Source: Candidatus Nitrosopumilus sp.
GTDB lineage: Archaea > Thermoproteota > Nitrososphaeria > Nitrososphaerales > Nitrosopumilaceae
Length of the DNA: 46,530 nucleotides
Assembly: GCF_028278985.1 (NCBI RefSeq)
Contig: NZ_JANQTA010000007.1
Span: forward strand, 1-46,530
Direction of reading: 5' to 3'
A model generated the notes under the pieces. The model saw only the letters and a list, made by a program, of their open reading frames with translations. It was not told the origin of the DNA and searched no databases. Numbering within the stretch: the stretch's first letter is position 1; every line of letters starts with the position of its first letter. The position numbers and the translations under genes were made by a program. Positions 14,746 to 23,461 of this stretch are shown here, piece by piece.

Positions 14746-16872
14746 TTGAATTCCTCCAAACTTCTCTCCATAGGAAATTATGATTTACGTTTACACCATC
14801 TATTAATTATTGGAATTCTGGTATTGTCATTTACAATCTCTTTTTTATTACGTTCTCAGCCAATTGAACATGGTTTTGAATTAAACGAGTTTGATCCCTT
14901 TTTCAATTACAGAGCAACTCAATATATTGTTGATAATGGAATTGATGCATATTTTAATTGGAATGATGATCTTAGTTGGTATCCTCATGGAAGAAATATT
15001 TCTGCATCATCTCAAATTTTATTACATCTAACAGCTGCATCTACTTATTCTATTTTTGGTGGTAATTCATCTTTGTATGATTTTACAATAATGTTTCCAG
15101 TAATTTTTGGCTCACTTACATCCATAGCAATTTTTGCTCTTGTTAGGGTTATCGGTGGAACTACTGCAGGCCTAATTTCTGCAATGTTATTTTCAGTTTC
15201 CCTACCTATATTGATTAGAAGTCCAATTGGATGGTTTAAGTCAGAACCACTTGGATTGTTTTTTTCAATTTTAGCTGTTTATCTTCTTTTGAGTGGATTA
15301 AATTCTAAAAATAAGAAAGTTGCATTTTCAAAACTATTGTCTGCAGGAATCCTGACAACGTTTTCAATTTCTGCTTGGGGCGGAAATCAATTTTTCATCA
15401 TTCCTATTGGAATATTTTTTATTGTTCTTCCATTTATGAGAAAAGATCACAAATTCCTAATTTGGGCAGTTCCTACATTTTCATTTACTACTCTTTTGGT
15501 TTCATTAGGATTTGAACGTGGAATAATAGATGCGTCATCATTTGGAGGTATCTTCTTACTTGTAACAACATCATTTTTAATTATTTGTACATTAATCCAA
15601 AATTTTAGCTCTAAAAATAAAACAAGAAATGCTTTGTTATTCTTAATTGCATTTTTAATTGTTGGAAGTAGCATTTTTGTTCTAAATTCTTCATTAGATC
15701 TTTTACCCAAACCTAGTCATAGGTATCTAAACGCTATAAATCCATTTTTAACAACTACAGATCCCTTAGTTGATTCTGTTTCAGAACATGCAACTACAAC
15801 TTTGGCACAATCATTCATGTTTAATTCTGTATTGATAATATTTGGTGGGATTGGTGTATGGTTGCTCATTAAAAATCTACATAATCCTAATCAAAATTTT
15901 ATTTCTAATGATATGTTGTCTTTTACATTAATTTTTGGACTTGTAGGAATTTATGTTAGTTCTACTTTTCTTAGATTGGAACTTTTTGCATCTATTTCAG
16001 TAATTATATTGTCCTCATTAGGAATTTCATTTCTAATACAACAATTTTTTGGAACAAATCAGAAACATAAATCAGATATTAAAAAACCAATAAAATTTAT
16101 TTTTGCTGGGGGAATAATCTTTCTCTTAACTGTTCCATTAGTTTATCCTCCTAATTCAAATGCAATAGCGCTAACACAATCACCTCCTACAATTCTGAAT
16201 GGTGGTACCGTTTCTCCTATGGTAACAAATGATTGGCATGAAACCCTACTTTGGATTAAAAGCAATACTAACAAAAATGCGGTTGTTGCATCATGGTGGG
16301 ATTATGGGTATTGGATTCAAACTTTAGGTGAAAGAGCTACACTGGCAGATAACTCAACATTGAATACAAAGATCATCCAAAATATCGCAAAAATGTTACT
16401 TAGTTCACCTGATGATGCATGGAACTCACTTAATACTATGCAAGCTGATTATGTCGTAATTTTTGTTTCAGCTAGTCAACTTAATCTCGAGTCTACACAA
16501 CTTTACACACTAGGTGGAGGTGGCGATGAATCTAAAAAACAATGGTTTATGAGAATAGGCGGTTTTGATGAAACTAAATTTGTATATTCAGACGGTCTTA
16601 GCGGAACTAATCTATTTTGGGAACAAACTTTACTAGGAAAAATGATTCCATATTCAATTTTAGGTTATGTTCATCCAAATAATCTTGGACAACAATCCGA
16701 ATCTTATGTGCCTGGCTTTGTGGGAATTTATGAAAAAGATGTCAAACTTGATTCAGATGACGAGCCATTGAAACTTGTTCATGCATCACCTGGATTTTAT
16801 AAAGATGAACCTGGACACAAATTGGTTGTCTTGGTTTATGAAATCAACAAAAATTATACTCCAACAAAATAA
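14746..16872 (+). CDS. aglB: Dolichyl-phosphooligosaccharide-protein glycotransferase (STT3/AglB)
   Basis: Membrane oligosaccharyltransferase that transfers lipid-linked glycan to Asn in secreted proteins, here probably including S-layer and surface proteins. Seen: N-terminal ELNEFDPFFNYRATQYI with the first catalytic acidic motif, about a dozen hydrophobic segments over the first 475 residues, then the soluble domain with WWDYGYW (about residue 517), the sequon-recognition motif. At 708 residues it is a compact AglB. It starts at TTG. Its end is four bases from the convergent nop10. Confidence 0.95.
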   Translation: MNSSKLLSIGNYDLRLHHLLIIGILVLSFTISFLLRSQPIEHGFELNEFDPFFNYRATQYIVDNGIDAYFNWNDDLSWYPHGRNISASSQILLHLTAASTYSIFGGNSSLYDFTIMFPVIFGSLTSIAIFALVRVIGGTTAGLISAMLFSVSLPILIRSPIGWFKSEPLGLFFSILAVYLLLSGLNSKNKKVAFSKLLSAGILTTFSISAWGGNQFFIIPIGIFFIVLPFMRKDHKFLIWAVPTFSFTTLLVSLGFERGIIDASSFGGIFLLVTTSFLIICTLIQNFSSKNKTRNALLFLIAFLIVGSSIFVLNSSLDLLPKPSHRYLNAINPFLTTTDPLVDSVSEHATTTLAQSFMFNSVLIIFGGIGVWLLIKNLHNPNQNFISNDMLSFTLIFGLVGIYVSSTFLRLELFASISVIILSSLGISFLIQQFFGTNQKHKSDIKKPIKFIFAGGIIFLLTVPLVYPPNSNAIALTQSPPTILNGGTVSPMVTNDWHETLLWIKSNTNKNAVVASWWDYGYWIQTLGERATLADNSTLNTKIIQNIAKMLLSSPDDAWNSLNTMQADYVVIFVSASQLNLESTQLYTLGGGGDESKKQWFMRIGGFDETKFVYSDGLSGTNLFWEQTLLGKMIPYSILGYVHPNNLGQQSESYVPGFVGIYEKDVKLDSDDEPLKLVHASPGFYKDEPGHKLVVLVYEINKNYTPTK

Positions 16873-16876
16873 TTTA

Positions 16877-17032
16877 CTAAGAATATCGATCTGCTAGTCT
16901 ATATCTCATGTATTTGTCATCTGGAGAAAATTTTGCTGGATGTGCTGAAATAGTTTGATCATCACATTTTGAACACGACATTTTGAGCGTGTATTGATTG
17001 CATTTGGAACATTTCCTTAATTGAAATTTCAA
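16877..17032 (-). CDS. nop10: H/ACA RNP protein Nop10
   Basis: A 51-residue protein beginning MKFQLRKCSKCNQYTLK and ending PAKFSPDDKYMRYRLADRYS, the signature layout of archaeal Nop10. The zinc-binding cysteines C8, C11, C20 and C23 are present. Nop10 joins L7Ae, Gar1 and Cbf5 in RNA-guided pseudouridylation. The start is TTG at 17032, one base after the stop of aIF2 alpha. The aIF2 alpha-nop10 pair is conserved in archaea. Confidence 0.93.
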   Translation of the reverse strand: MKFQLRKCSKCNQYTLKMSCSKCDDQTISAHPAKFSPDDKYMRYRLADRYS

Positions 17033-17033
17033 A

Positions 17034-17828
17034 TTAATCTTCTCTTGTTTTCTTTGATTCTTCTCTAGTAAAACTAAATGTTCCTTTTTTCTTTTCTATG
17101 ATGGATTGAATTTCTGCAATTATGGGTTTAAGCGATTTCTCTGCAGATTTAAAATCTTCAGAAGTAATTGATAATCTGTATTTTGGTGCTCCTAGATAAG
17201 TAATATCAATAGTAGAATCTTTTGTTGCATCCAATAATGTTTTCTTAATTATTTCAACTCCATCTGATTTACTATTTGTAATTTCCATAATTCCCCGAAT
17301 TTCTACTGATGGTAATTTTATTTTAGAACAAATTTCTTCAATTACAGTAGCAGTTTTCTTTGGAATTTTGAGTTCTTTTACAGAATCAATTCCATTTCTT
17401 CCAATTTCAAGAAATGCATCATAAACAGAATCATATTTAGAGTATAATCCGTCTTCTAGTTTTTCAATGTCTGAATCACTGAGTTTTGCTTTTTCTTTAA
17501 GGTTTTGCAGTAGGGTTTTTCCTTTTTCAAATTTTTTTACTTCTTTGAGTTTTTGTTTTTTCTGATCATTTGAAACTTGTTTTAAAGATAAATCAATGTC
17601 TCCTCTGTCTGGATTGACTTTTTTTACAAGGAGAACTTTTTTCTCTCCATCTTTTACAAATTTGTTAACTGAACGAATCCACCCTGGAGCAATCTCTGAA
17701 ATATGTAAAAATCCTTGAACATCATCATATTCATCTAATGTGACATATGCTCCATGATCCATCACTTTGGAAACAGTTGCAAGAACAATTTCTCCTTGTT
17801 CTGGCATTTCTTGAATTTCAGTAGACAT
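17034..17828 (-). CDS. eif2a: Translation initiation factor aIF2 alpha subunit
   Basis: 264 residues: an N-terminal S1 domain (MPEQGEIVLATVSKVMDHGAYVTLDEY, then GFLHISEIAPGWIRSV), a helical middle domain and the C-terminal alpha/beta domain that contacts aIF2 gamma. SEIA and GWIRSV are hallmark segments. The eukaryotic regulatory Ser51 region has no direct equivalent that I can assert. It precedes nop10 by one base. A TATA-like stretch lies about 27 bases upstream of the ATG, and AGGAG about 12 bases upstream. The S27e gene usual upstream in other archaea is absent; cobO takes that place. Confidence 0.96.
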   Translation of the reverse strand: MSTEIQEMPEQGEIVLATVSKVMDHGAYVTLDEYDDVQGFLHISEIAPGWIRSVNKFVKDGEKKVLLVKKVNPDRGDIDLSLKQVSNDQKKQKLKEVKKFEKGKTLLQNLKEKAKLSDSDIEKLEDGLYSKYDSVYDAFLEIGRNGIDSVKELKIPKKTATVIEEICSKIKLPSVEIRGIMEITNSKSDGVEIIKKTLLDATKDSTIDITYLGAPKYRLSITSEDFKSAEKSLKPIIAEIQSIIEKKKGTFSFTREESKKTRED

Positions 17829-17868
17829 TTCTTCTAAAACTCCTATCTGTGTAAATTAATGTTGCTGG

Positions 17869-18399
17869 CTAGAAATCAATTCCTTTTTTTGCTTTGATTC
17901 CTTTCTGAAAAGGATGTTTAATTTCCTTCATTTCTGTGACTAGATCAGCAATTTCAATAATCTCCTCCTTGGCATAATTGCCTGTGAGTACAAGATCTAC
18001 AAATTTAGGCTTGTTTTTTATCAAATTTATCACATCTTTAACATCAATCAAGCCTAGATTAACTGCATAATTGATTTCATCTAAAATTACAATATCATAT
18101 TTTTCAGATTGAATTTTTTCATTGCTAATTTTTATGGCTTCTTTTGCTATTTTTTCATGATCTTCTTTTGGACTTTTATCATCAATTATTCCAACAAATC
18201 CTTTTCCAACTGCAACCATCTCAAAATTTGGTTCTAGTTTTTTTGATGAATCCATTTCTCCATAATGCCATGAACCTTTGATAAATTGTATCATGCAAAT
18301 CTTCTCTTCATAACCAGATGCACGTAATGCTAAACCTAATGCTGCAGTTGTTTTTCCTTTACCCTTTCCAGTGTAAATAATAGTTAGGCCATTAACCAT
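17869..18399 (-). CDS. cobO: Cob(I)yrinic acid a,c-diamide adenosyltransferase (CobO/BtuR type)
   Basis: Adds the adenosyl group from ATP to cobalt in coenzyme B12 synthesis. The N-terminal P-loop YTGKGKGKTTAALGLALRA (about residues 9-27) is diagnostic of the CobA/CobO/BtuR family, as are FIKGSWHYGE and the late DIVILDEINYAVNLGL. At 176 residues it is full length. It is divergent from cbiA with an 87-base spacer and lies next to the rest of the cobalamin cluster. Confidence 0.95.
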   Translation of the reverse strand: MVNGLTIIYTGKGKGKTTAALGLALRASGYEEKICMIQFIKGSWHYGEMDSSKKLEPNFEMVAVGKGFVGIIDDKSPKEDHEKIAKEAIKISNEKIQSEKYDIVILDEINYAVNLGLIDVKDVINLIKNKPKFVDLVLTGNYAKEEIIEIADLVTEMKEIKHPFQKGIKAKKGIDF

Positions 18400-18452
18400 A
18401 ATACTCTCTTCATTTCTCTTACTAAAAACATTCAGTATTCTTCAAATACATC

Positions 18453-18461
18453 AATTTAAAT
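18453..18461 (+). promoter_or_regulatory. TATA-like box for cbiA
   Basis: AATTTAAAT centred about 30 bases before the TTG start of cbiA, in the spacer shared with divergent cobO. I see no convincing cobalamin riboswitch in this short spacer. Confidence 0.35.
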
Positions 18462-18486
18462 AAAAAAATCATGGTTATCATGCAAA

Positions 18487-19839
18487 TTGAAAATACCTAG
18501 GATTGTTATTGCAGGTGCAACAAGTGGTGTAGGAAAAACATCTATTACGTGCTCAATAATTTACGCACTAAAGAAAAAAGGATTTTCTGTTCAACCGTTC
18601 AAGGTGGGCCCTGATTATATTGATCCAAGTTATCTATCCAGTATCTCAATCAACGATGCTTTCAATTTAGACGTCTGGTTAATGGGAAAAAATAATCTAC
18701 TATCCAGTTTCATTTCAAATTCTAAATCAAATGTATCTGTAATTGAAGGTGTAATGGGATATTATGATGGATTTGGTGGGGATTCAAACTATGCAAGTAC
18801 TCATCATGTATCATCAATTACAAAATCACCTACTATCTTGATACTTGATGCAAGTAAAACTGCTCGTTCAATTGCTGCGACAGCAATCGGATTTCAGAAG
18901 TTTCACCGAAATTCCAGAATATCAGGCATAATTCTCAACAAAATAGGTAGTAAAAAACATGAAAATCTCTGCAGAGAGGCTTTACAAATGACAAAACTAC
19001 CAATATTAGGAGTTATTCCAAAAGATCCATCTCTAAGTTTAGAATCCCGACATCTTGGATTGTACTCTACATTAGAAAAGAAAACTCTATACAAAAAAAT
19101 TGAACGTATTTCAAAAATTATTTCAAAAAATATTGATATCAATAAAATTATTAAAATCTCAAAAAATACTTCTGATTTTTTTACAAAACCAAATCATATT
19201 AATAAAAAACCAAAAATTACTATTGGAGTAGCTCTAGACACATCATTTAATTTCTATTATCAGGATAATCTCAAAGCACTTCAAAGAGAAGGAGCTAAAT
19301 TGAAATTTTTTAGTCCCGTAAATGATAAAAAAATTCCAATATGTGATGGTTTGTACATTGGAGGTGGATTTCCAGAAATTTTAGGTTCTAAATTAGCAAA
19401 AAATCAAACTATGAAAAAACTTGTTAAAAAACTAGCAGAAGATAATCTTCCTATTTATGCTGAATGTGGAGGACTGATGTATTTGACAAAATCTATTTCT
19501 TCTGAAAATAGAAATTACAAAATGGTAGGTTTGTTTGATGCTGAAACCATAATGACCAAAAAAATGAAATTAAATTATACTAAAGGAAAAATCACAAAAT
19601 CAATCATTTCAAATAATTCACATAATCTCCAAGGACATGAGTTTCATTATTCTAAACTAGATTCGGTTTCTTCAGATTCAAAATTTGCATTTGAATTAGA
19701 AATTGGAGATGGCATTAAAAATCATAAAGATGGATTGATTGTAAATAATTGTCTTGCATCATATGGTCATCTCTATTTTGATAGTTCAAACTATGCTGAA
19801 ATTTTTGTTAAAAATTGTATGAAATATTCAAGAAGTTGA
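18487..19839 (+). CDS. cbiA: Cobyrinic acid a,c-diamide synthase
   Basis: ATP- and glutamine-dependent amidation of the a and c carboxylates of cobyrinic acid. The N-terminal synthetase domain opens with the P-loop GATSGVGKTS (10-19) and KVGPDYIDP. The C-terminal GATase domain carries the nucleophile in YAECGGLMYL (Cys about 326) and a late His in GHLYFDSS. At 450 residues it is typical for CbiA and shorter than CobB. The start is TTG. The last 12 bases overlap convergent cbiC. The middle part (about 200-250) is very Lys/Ile/Asn-rich and less conserved. Confidence 0.95.
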   Translation: MKIPRIVIAGATSGVGKTSITCSIIYALKKKGFSVQPFKVGPDYIDPSYLSSISINDAFNLDVWLMGKNNLLSSFISNSKSNVSVIEGVMGYYDGFGGDSNYASTHHVSSITKSPTILILDASKTARSIAATAIGFQKFHRNSRISGIILNKIGSKKHENLCREALQMTKLPILGVIPKDPSLSLESRHLGLYSTLEKKTLYKKIERISKIISKNIDINKIIKISKNTSDFFTKPNHINKKPKITIGVALDTSFNFYYQDNLKALQREGAKLKFFSPVNDKKIPICDGLYIGGGFPEILGSKLAKNQTMKKLVKKLAEDNLPIYAECGGLMYLTKSISSENRNYKMVGLFDAETIMTKKMKLNYTKGKITKSIISNNSHNLQGHEFHYSKLDSVSSDSKFAFELEIGDGIKNHKDGLIVNNCLASYGHLYFDSSNYAEIFVKNCMKYSRS

Positions 19840-20469
19840 TTCTGCTCTAATTAGCTTGAATATTGCATTAATTATTGCTGAAGCTGATGAACTTCCTCCT
19901 TTTCGGCCAAAATTTGTAATAAATGGTGCTTCTTCTAATTTTGAGAGTTCTTCTTTAGATTCTGCTGCACAAATGAAGCCCACAGGAATACCTATGATTA
20001 ATGCAGGCTTGACAATTCCCTCTTTCACCATCTTTATGACTTCTTGCAAGGCTGTAGGTGCATTGCCTATGGCTACAATTCCCCCATCGATTTCTGATTT
20101 TGCTGCTCTCATAGATACCTGAGACCTTGTTTTTCCTTCTTTTTTTGCCAATTCCATAATTTCAGGCTTGGAAATATTGCAAATAATCTCATTTCCAAAA
20201 TCTTTTGGATTTTGTTTGTTTAAACCTCCAATTACTCCATTAACATCTACAACAATACTGCATCCATTTTTCAAAGCATTCATTCCACTTTCAATAGCAT
20301 CTTTGTGGAAAATTATTTTATTTTTATCAGCAAAATCAAAATCTGCTGTAGAATGAATAATTCTTCGAACTATTGGCCATTCTTTTTCATTATATGGATG
20401 TGAACCAATTTCATCTTCAATCATTTGCATACTTGCATCTTCAATAGATTGGCCTTTCTTAGTTTGCAT
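19828..20469 (-). CDS. cbiC: Cobalt-precorrin-8 methylmutase
   Basis: Moves the methyl group from C11 to C12 to give cobyrinic acid. Family motifs: the catalytic His39 in RRIIHSTADFDFA, then GCSIVVDVNGVIGGLN, TRSQVSMRAA, IVAIGNAPTAL and GIPVGFICAAESKEEL. From the ATG at 20469 the protein has 213 residues. A longer frame opens at 20493, but GAGAGGT at 20475-20481, five bases before 20469, favours the shorter start. It overlaps the end of cbiX by 11 bases and is last in the cbiD-cbiG-cbiX-cbiC operon. Confidence 0.95.
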   Translation of the reverse strand: MQTKKGQSIEDASMQMIEDEIGSHPYNEKEWPIVRRIIHSTADFDFADKNKIIFHKDAIESGMNALKNGCSIVVDVNGVIGGLNKQNPKDFGNEIICNISKPEIMELAKKEGKTRSQVSMRAAKSEIDGGIVAIGNAPTALQEVIKMVKEGIVKPALIIGIPVGFICAAESKEELSKLEEAPFITNFGRKGGSSSASAIINAIFKLIRAESTS

Positions 20470-21211
20470 TTTCAACCTCTCTGGCTCTTTCAATAACTAA
20501 GTTAATTATATTTTCATCAGTTCCAATATGTTTTGTAACGAATGTGTCTTTCAAGTTTGAATCTTTAAGTGCTGGAATCAAATTAGTGTTGATATCAGTT
20601 TTTACATGTGCACCCTCATGTAAGAAATAAAATACGATTATTAGCACTTTAGGTTCATCCTTTTCACATTTTTTAATTCCTTCAAAAATATCTGGTTGCT
20701 CAATCTCTAACCAGCATCTGCTAACATTTCTATATTCATTTACTAATCCATTTAAGATATAGTCTAATGACATTTGTGCATTAGGATCTTTACTACCATG
20801 ACCAATAATCAGTACATCAACATCTTTTTTATCTAATTGTATATTATTTTCTTTCATTGTACTTGAAATTCTATTTTCAACAATATCTACCAAAGTTTTA
20901 TGCATACTCATTGGTTTTGTAACTAAAAATTTCACATCTGTATCTTTTTGTAATTTCATTACATCTGTAACTGCAATTTTCACTTTTTTTCCTGGATACA
21001 AAAAATATGGGACTATTGTTAATGAATCAATATTTTGCTTGAGACATTTTGAAATTCCATCTTCAATAAATGGTGGTTCTACTTCTAAAAAGCAATAATC
21101 TGTAAAAATATAATTGCCTCTAGCCTTGATTTCCGCACAAATTGTCTCTAATTCTTCAGATGCCTCTCTTTGTCTACTTCCTCTGTCAATAAGTAATAGT
21201 CCACGCTTCAA
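20459..21211 (-). CDS. cbiX: Two-domain CbiX-type sirohydrochlorin cobaltochelatase
   Basis: Inserts cobalt into sirohydrochlorin early in the anaerobic B12 route. The 250 residues are a duplication of the chelatase half-domain. The C-terminal half keeps both metal-site histidines: H138 in LIIGHGSKDP, and H202 in HEGAHVKTD (H198 is also there). The N-terminal half has D9 in LIDRGSRQ and K76 in YPGKKVKI at the matching places, so it probably no longer binds metal. It starts at TTG, overlapping the cbiG stop as TTGA. Confidence 0.9.
   Translation of the reverse strand: MKRGLLLIDRGSRQREASEELETICAEIKARGNYIFTDYCFLEVEPPFIEDGISKCLKQNIDSLTIVPYFLYPGKKVKIAVTDVMKLQKDTDVKFLVTKPMSMHKTLVDIVENRISSTMKENNIQLDKKDVDVLIIGHGSKDPNAQMSLDYILNGLVNEYRNVSRCWLEIEQPDIFEGIKKCEKDEPKVLIIVFYFLHEGAHVKTDINTNLIPALKDSNLKDTFVTKHIGTDENIINLVIERAREVENAN
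20475..20481 (-). promoter_or_regulatory. Shine-Dalgarno site for cbiC inside cbiX
   Basis: GAGAGGT on the minus strand, five bases before the ATG at 20469 and within the last codons of cbiX. It decides the cbiC start and implies coupled translation. Confidence 0.6.
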
Positions 21212-22260
21212 TTCTGTATTCTCGCTATAGCTATAGTCAAATTTGGAGGGAATTTCTGCTTTTCTACGATTAATTTCCCATTAGACACTAGAATTGCTGC
21301 AGCTTCTGAAACACTGGCAGTTCCTTCAAAGGCTTTTACTGTATCAGAAGGATTTGGGGCTGTAATTTTTGACAATTCTTCTCTTTCAATATATTGAACT
21401 GGAATATTGATCTCTTTTCCAGCATCAATTAATCCTTGAACATCTTGAGGTTTTTTAATTGAAACCAATTTTGCAATCGATTTAGAACTTAGTCTAAATT
21501 TTTTTAAACAAATTTCTATACCTTCCAATATTGTTTCTTTAGATGTATCCCAATGCAAACCAATTCCAATAACTAAACTTGGTGGTCTGTAGATGACCGA
21601 TTCTCTTGAAATTTCATCTCCAATAATTTTATCTGAAATAATCAAATTTGCCTTTGATTTTGATTTTTCTAATTCTTCCATAGTTGAATAAAGAGTGACA
21701 TTTTTTGGCAATTCCTTATACCATTCTTTATCTCCCACTTCTTGAAAAACACCTATTGGTTCACCATTTACCATATGTGCACTAATTCTCGTTACTACTG
21801 AATCATCATCAATCTTCCATCCAAAATTTCTTCCAACTAAATCTACTGCAATTGTTTTGTTTACATCTGCAGCAGTAGTGATAACGGCCTGTGCTCGTAA
21901 TTTTCCAGCAATCTCTTGTGTTAGTTCATTTGCACCACCAATATGTCCAGATAATACACTAATTACAAAATTTGTTTTATCGTCAATTACAATTATTGCA
22001 GGATCTGTTTTCTTGTCTTTAAGATGTGGAGCAATTAATCGTATTACTGCACCTAGAGAAAATAAGCAGATTAGACCATCGCTGCTCTTGAATAATTCTA
22101 CAATTTTTTCAGATGTAGGCTCAGAATACCATGTAATTGATGAATTTTCATTAGCAAATTTTTCCGGTGCAAATATTTCCCATTTGGGAAAAAATTCTTT
22201 TAATTTCTGCCCAATATTTATTCCATTTTTTGTAATAGCAAGAACGGATATTTTTTCCAT
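21208..22260 (-). CDS. cbiG: Cobalt-precorrin-5A hydrolase
   Basis: Opens the ring-A delta-lactone of cobalt-precorrin-5A, releasing acetaldehyde. The N-terminal domain has the CbiG signature FSLGAVIRLIAPHL, then VISVLSGHIGGANELT. The C-terminal domain contains GIGLHWDTSKETI, a variant of the usual GIG-C segment, and ends with NPSDTVKAFEGTASVSEAAA and a KQKFPPNLTIAIARI tail. At 350 residues it is full length. It follows cbiD by 31 bases and overlaps cbiX by four. Confidence 0.95.
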   Translation of the reverse strand: MEKISVLAITKNGINIGQKLKEFFPKWEIFAPEKFANENSSITWYSEPTSEKIVELFKSSDGLICLFSLGAVIRLIAPHLKDKKTDPAIIVIDDKTNFVISVLSGHIGGANELTQEIAGKLRAQAVITTAADVNKTIAVDLVGRNFGWKIDDDSVVTRISAHMVNGEPIGVFQEVGDKEWYKELPKNVTLYSTMEELEKSKSKANLIISDKIIGDEISRESVIYRPPSLVIGIGLHWDTSKETILEGIEICLKKFRLSSKSIAKLVSIKKPQDVQGLIDAGKEINIPVQYIEREELSKITAPNPSDTVKAFEGTASVSEAAAILVSNGKLIVEKQKFPPNLTIAIARIQN

Positions 22261-22291
22261 ATCAAAACCCTTGTTATTTTAATAAAATACC

Positions 22292-23377
22292 TTACTCTTT
22301 GGGCTCTCTAGCCAAAATATTTCCTTCAAAATCAAACAGTATGACATCTATGGGAACCTTTTTCTCACTATGATTTCTCATATGTCTGTAAACTTCGCTA
22401 CAAATTAAATCAAAAAATCCTGTAATCTTATTTTCTTGAATAATTTCTGAAACATGTCTTGCGGTGTTTGCTTTTTTGATTGCTTCTATGACTTTGTCAT
22501 TTGCATTAGCTTTTTTAGCTATTTCTGCAAGAAAATTCATATCTACTTTAGAACCTTTTACATGAGTTTGTTTAACTCCAGCAGCCATTTTTGCAAGTTT
22601 ACCAATAAACCCAACAACAAATGCTTTTTTGATATTTTTCTTTCCACATTGTTGAATAGTGTATCCTGAAAAATCACCCATTTGAACAAAGCAATGTTCT
22701 GGAAGTTCAACAATTTTTTTTGCAAAATCTTCACTTCGTCCTCCAGTTGTTAAAACAACTGTATCATTACCCATTGCAATTGAAACATCAAGATTCTGTC
22801 TAATGGATGCAGCATATGATGCAGTTGAAAATGGAATTACAATTCCACTTGTTCCTAAAATTGAAATTCCATTCTTAATCCCGATTCTTGGATTGTCAGT
22901 TTTTGGTCCTAATTCTCTGCCTTTTGGAACAGATATTACAACTCTAATTCCTTTCTCCTTTAGAATTTCACTTCCAATCTCTCTTAGATTTTCAGTGATC
23001 ATTTTTTTTGGAACTGGATTTATTGCTGGTTTGTTGATTTCTAGGCCTAATCCGGGCTTGGTAACTATCCCTACCCCTTCTCCTCCATCAATTTCAATAT
23101 CATTTTTGTTTTCAGTAAAAGATAATTCAACAATAATTTCAGCACCATGAGTAACATCAGGATCATCTCCTCCATCTTTAATTACAGAACATTTTGCTTT
23201 GTTTTCATCAAAATTACAATTGTTTACAGGAATTTGTATGGTGGTCCTTTTAGGTAAAGTGATTTCAATTTCTTTGATTTCTTTTTGATTAATTATTGCC
23301 AGTAGTGAGGCTTTTGATGCAGCAGTTGCTGAGCTTCCAGTTGTATAACCTGTTCTTAATTTTTTTTCTTCAGCCAC
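22292..23377 (-). CDS. cbiD: Cobalt-precorrin-5B C(1)-methyltransferase
   Basis: SAM-dependent methylation at C1 of the corrin ring. It begins (GTG start) with LRTGYTTGSSATAASKAS, the CbiD hallmark, followed by DGGDDPDVTHGAEI, GVGIVTKPGL and VVLTTGGRSEDFA. At 361 residues it is full length. It heads the operon cbiD-cbiG-cbiX-cbiC. MetK, which makes the SAM it uses, is encoded nearby (24308-25474). Confidence 0.96.
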   Translation of the reverse strand: MAEEKKLRTGYTTGSSATAASKASLLAIINQKEIKEIEITLPKRTTIQIPVNNCNFDENKAKCSVIKDGGDDPDVTHGAEIIVELSFTENKNDIEIDGGEGVGIVTKPGLGLEINKPAINPVPKKMITENLREIGSEILKEKGIRVVISVPKGRELGPKTDNPRIGIKNGISILGTSGIVIPFSTASYAASIRQNLDVSIAMGNDTVVLTTGGRSEDFAKKIVELPEHCFVQMGDFSGYTIQQCGKKNIKKAFVVGFIGKLAKMAAGVKQTHVKGSKVDMNFLAEIAKKANANDKVIEAIKKANTARHVSEIIQENKITGFFDLICSEVYRHMRNHSEKKVPIDVILFDFEGNILAREPKE

Positions 23378-23432
23378 AAATAGATGTATACAATTACTGT
23401 ATTAACTCTTGTTTGTTCTTTTTCTGAATAGA

Positions 23433-23440
23433 TTTAAAAT
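23433..23440 (+). promoter_or_regulatory. TATA-like box for the atypical SDR gene
   Basis: TTTAAAAT centred about 25.5 bases before the GTG at 23462. There is no Shine-Dalgarno, so the transcript is probably leaderless. Confidence 0.5.
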
Positions 23441-23461
23441 AAAAAACTGTTTCAAATTGAT

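Noticed and set aside
18400-18486. Cobalamin riboswitch between cobO and cbiA
   Set aside because: The spacer is only 87 bases and contains no B12-box-like sequence.
22803-23150. Plus-strand frame opposite cbiD
   Set aside because: Shadow of a well-conserved CbiD; hydrophobic and proline composition is an antisense artefact.
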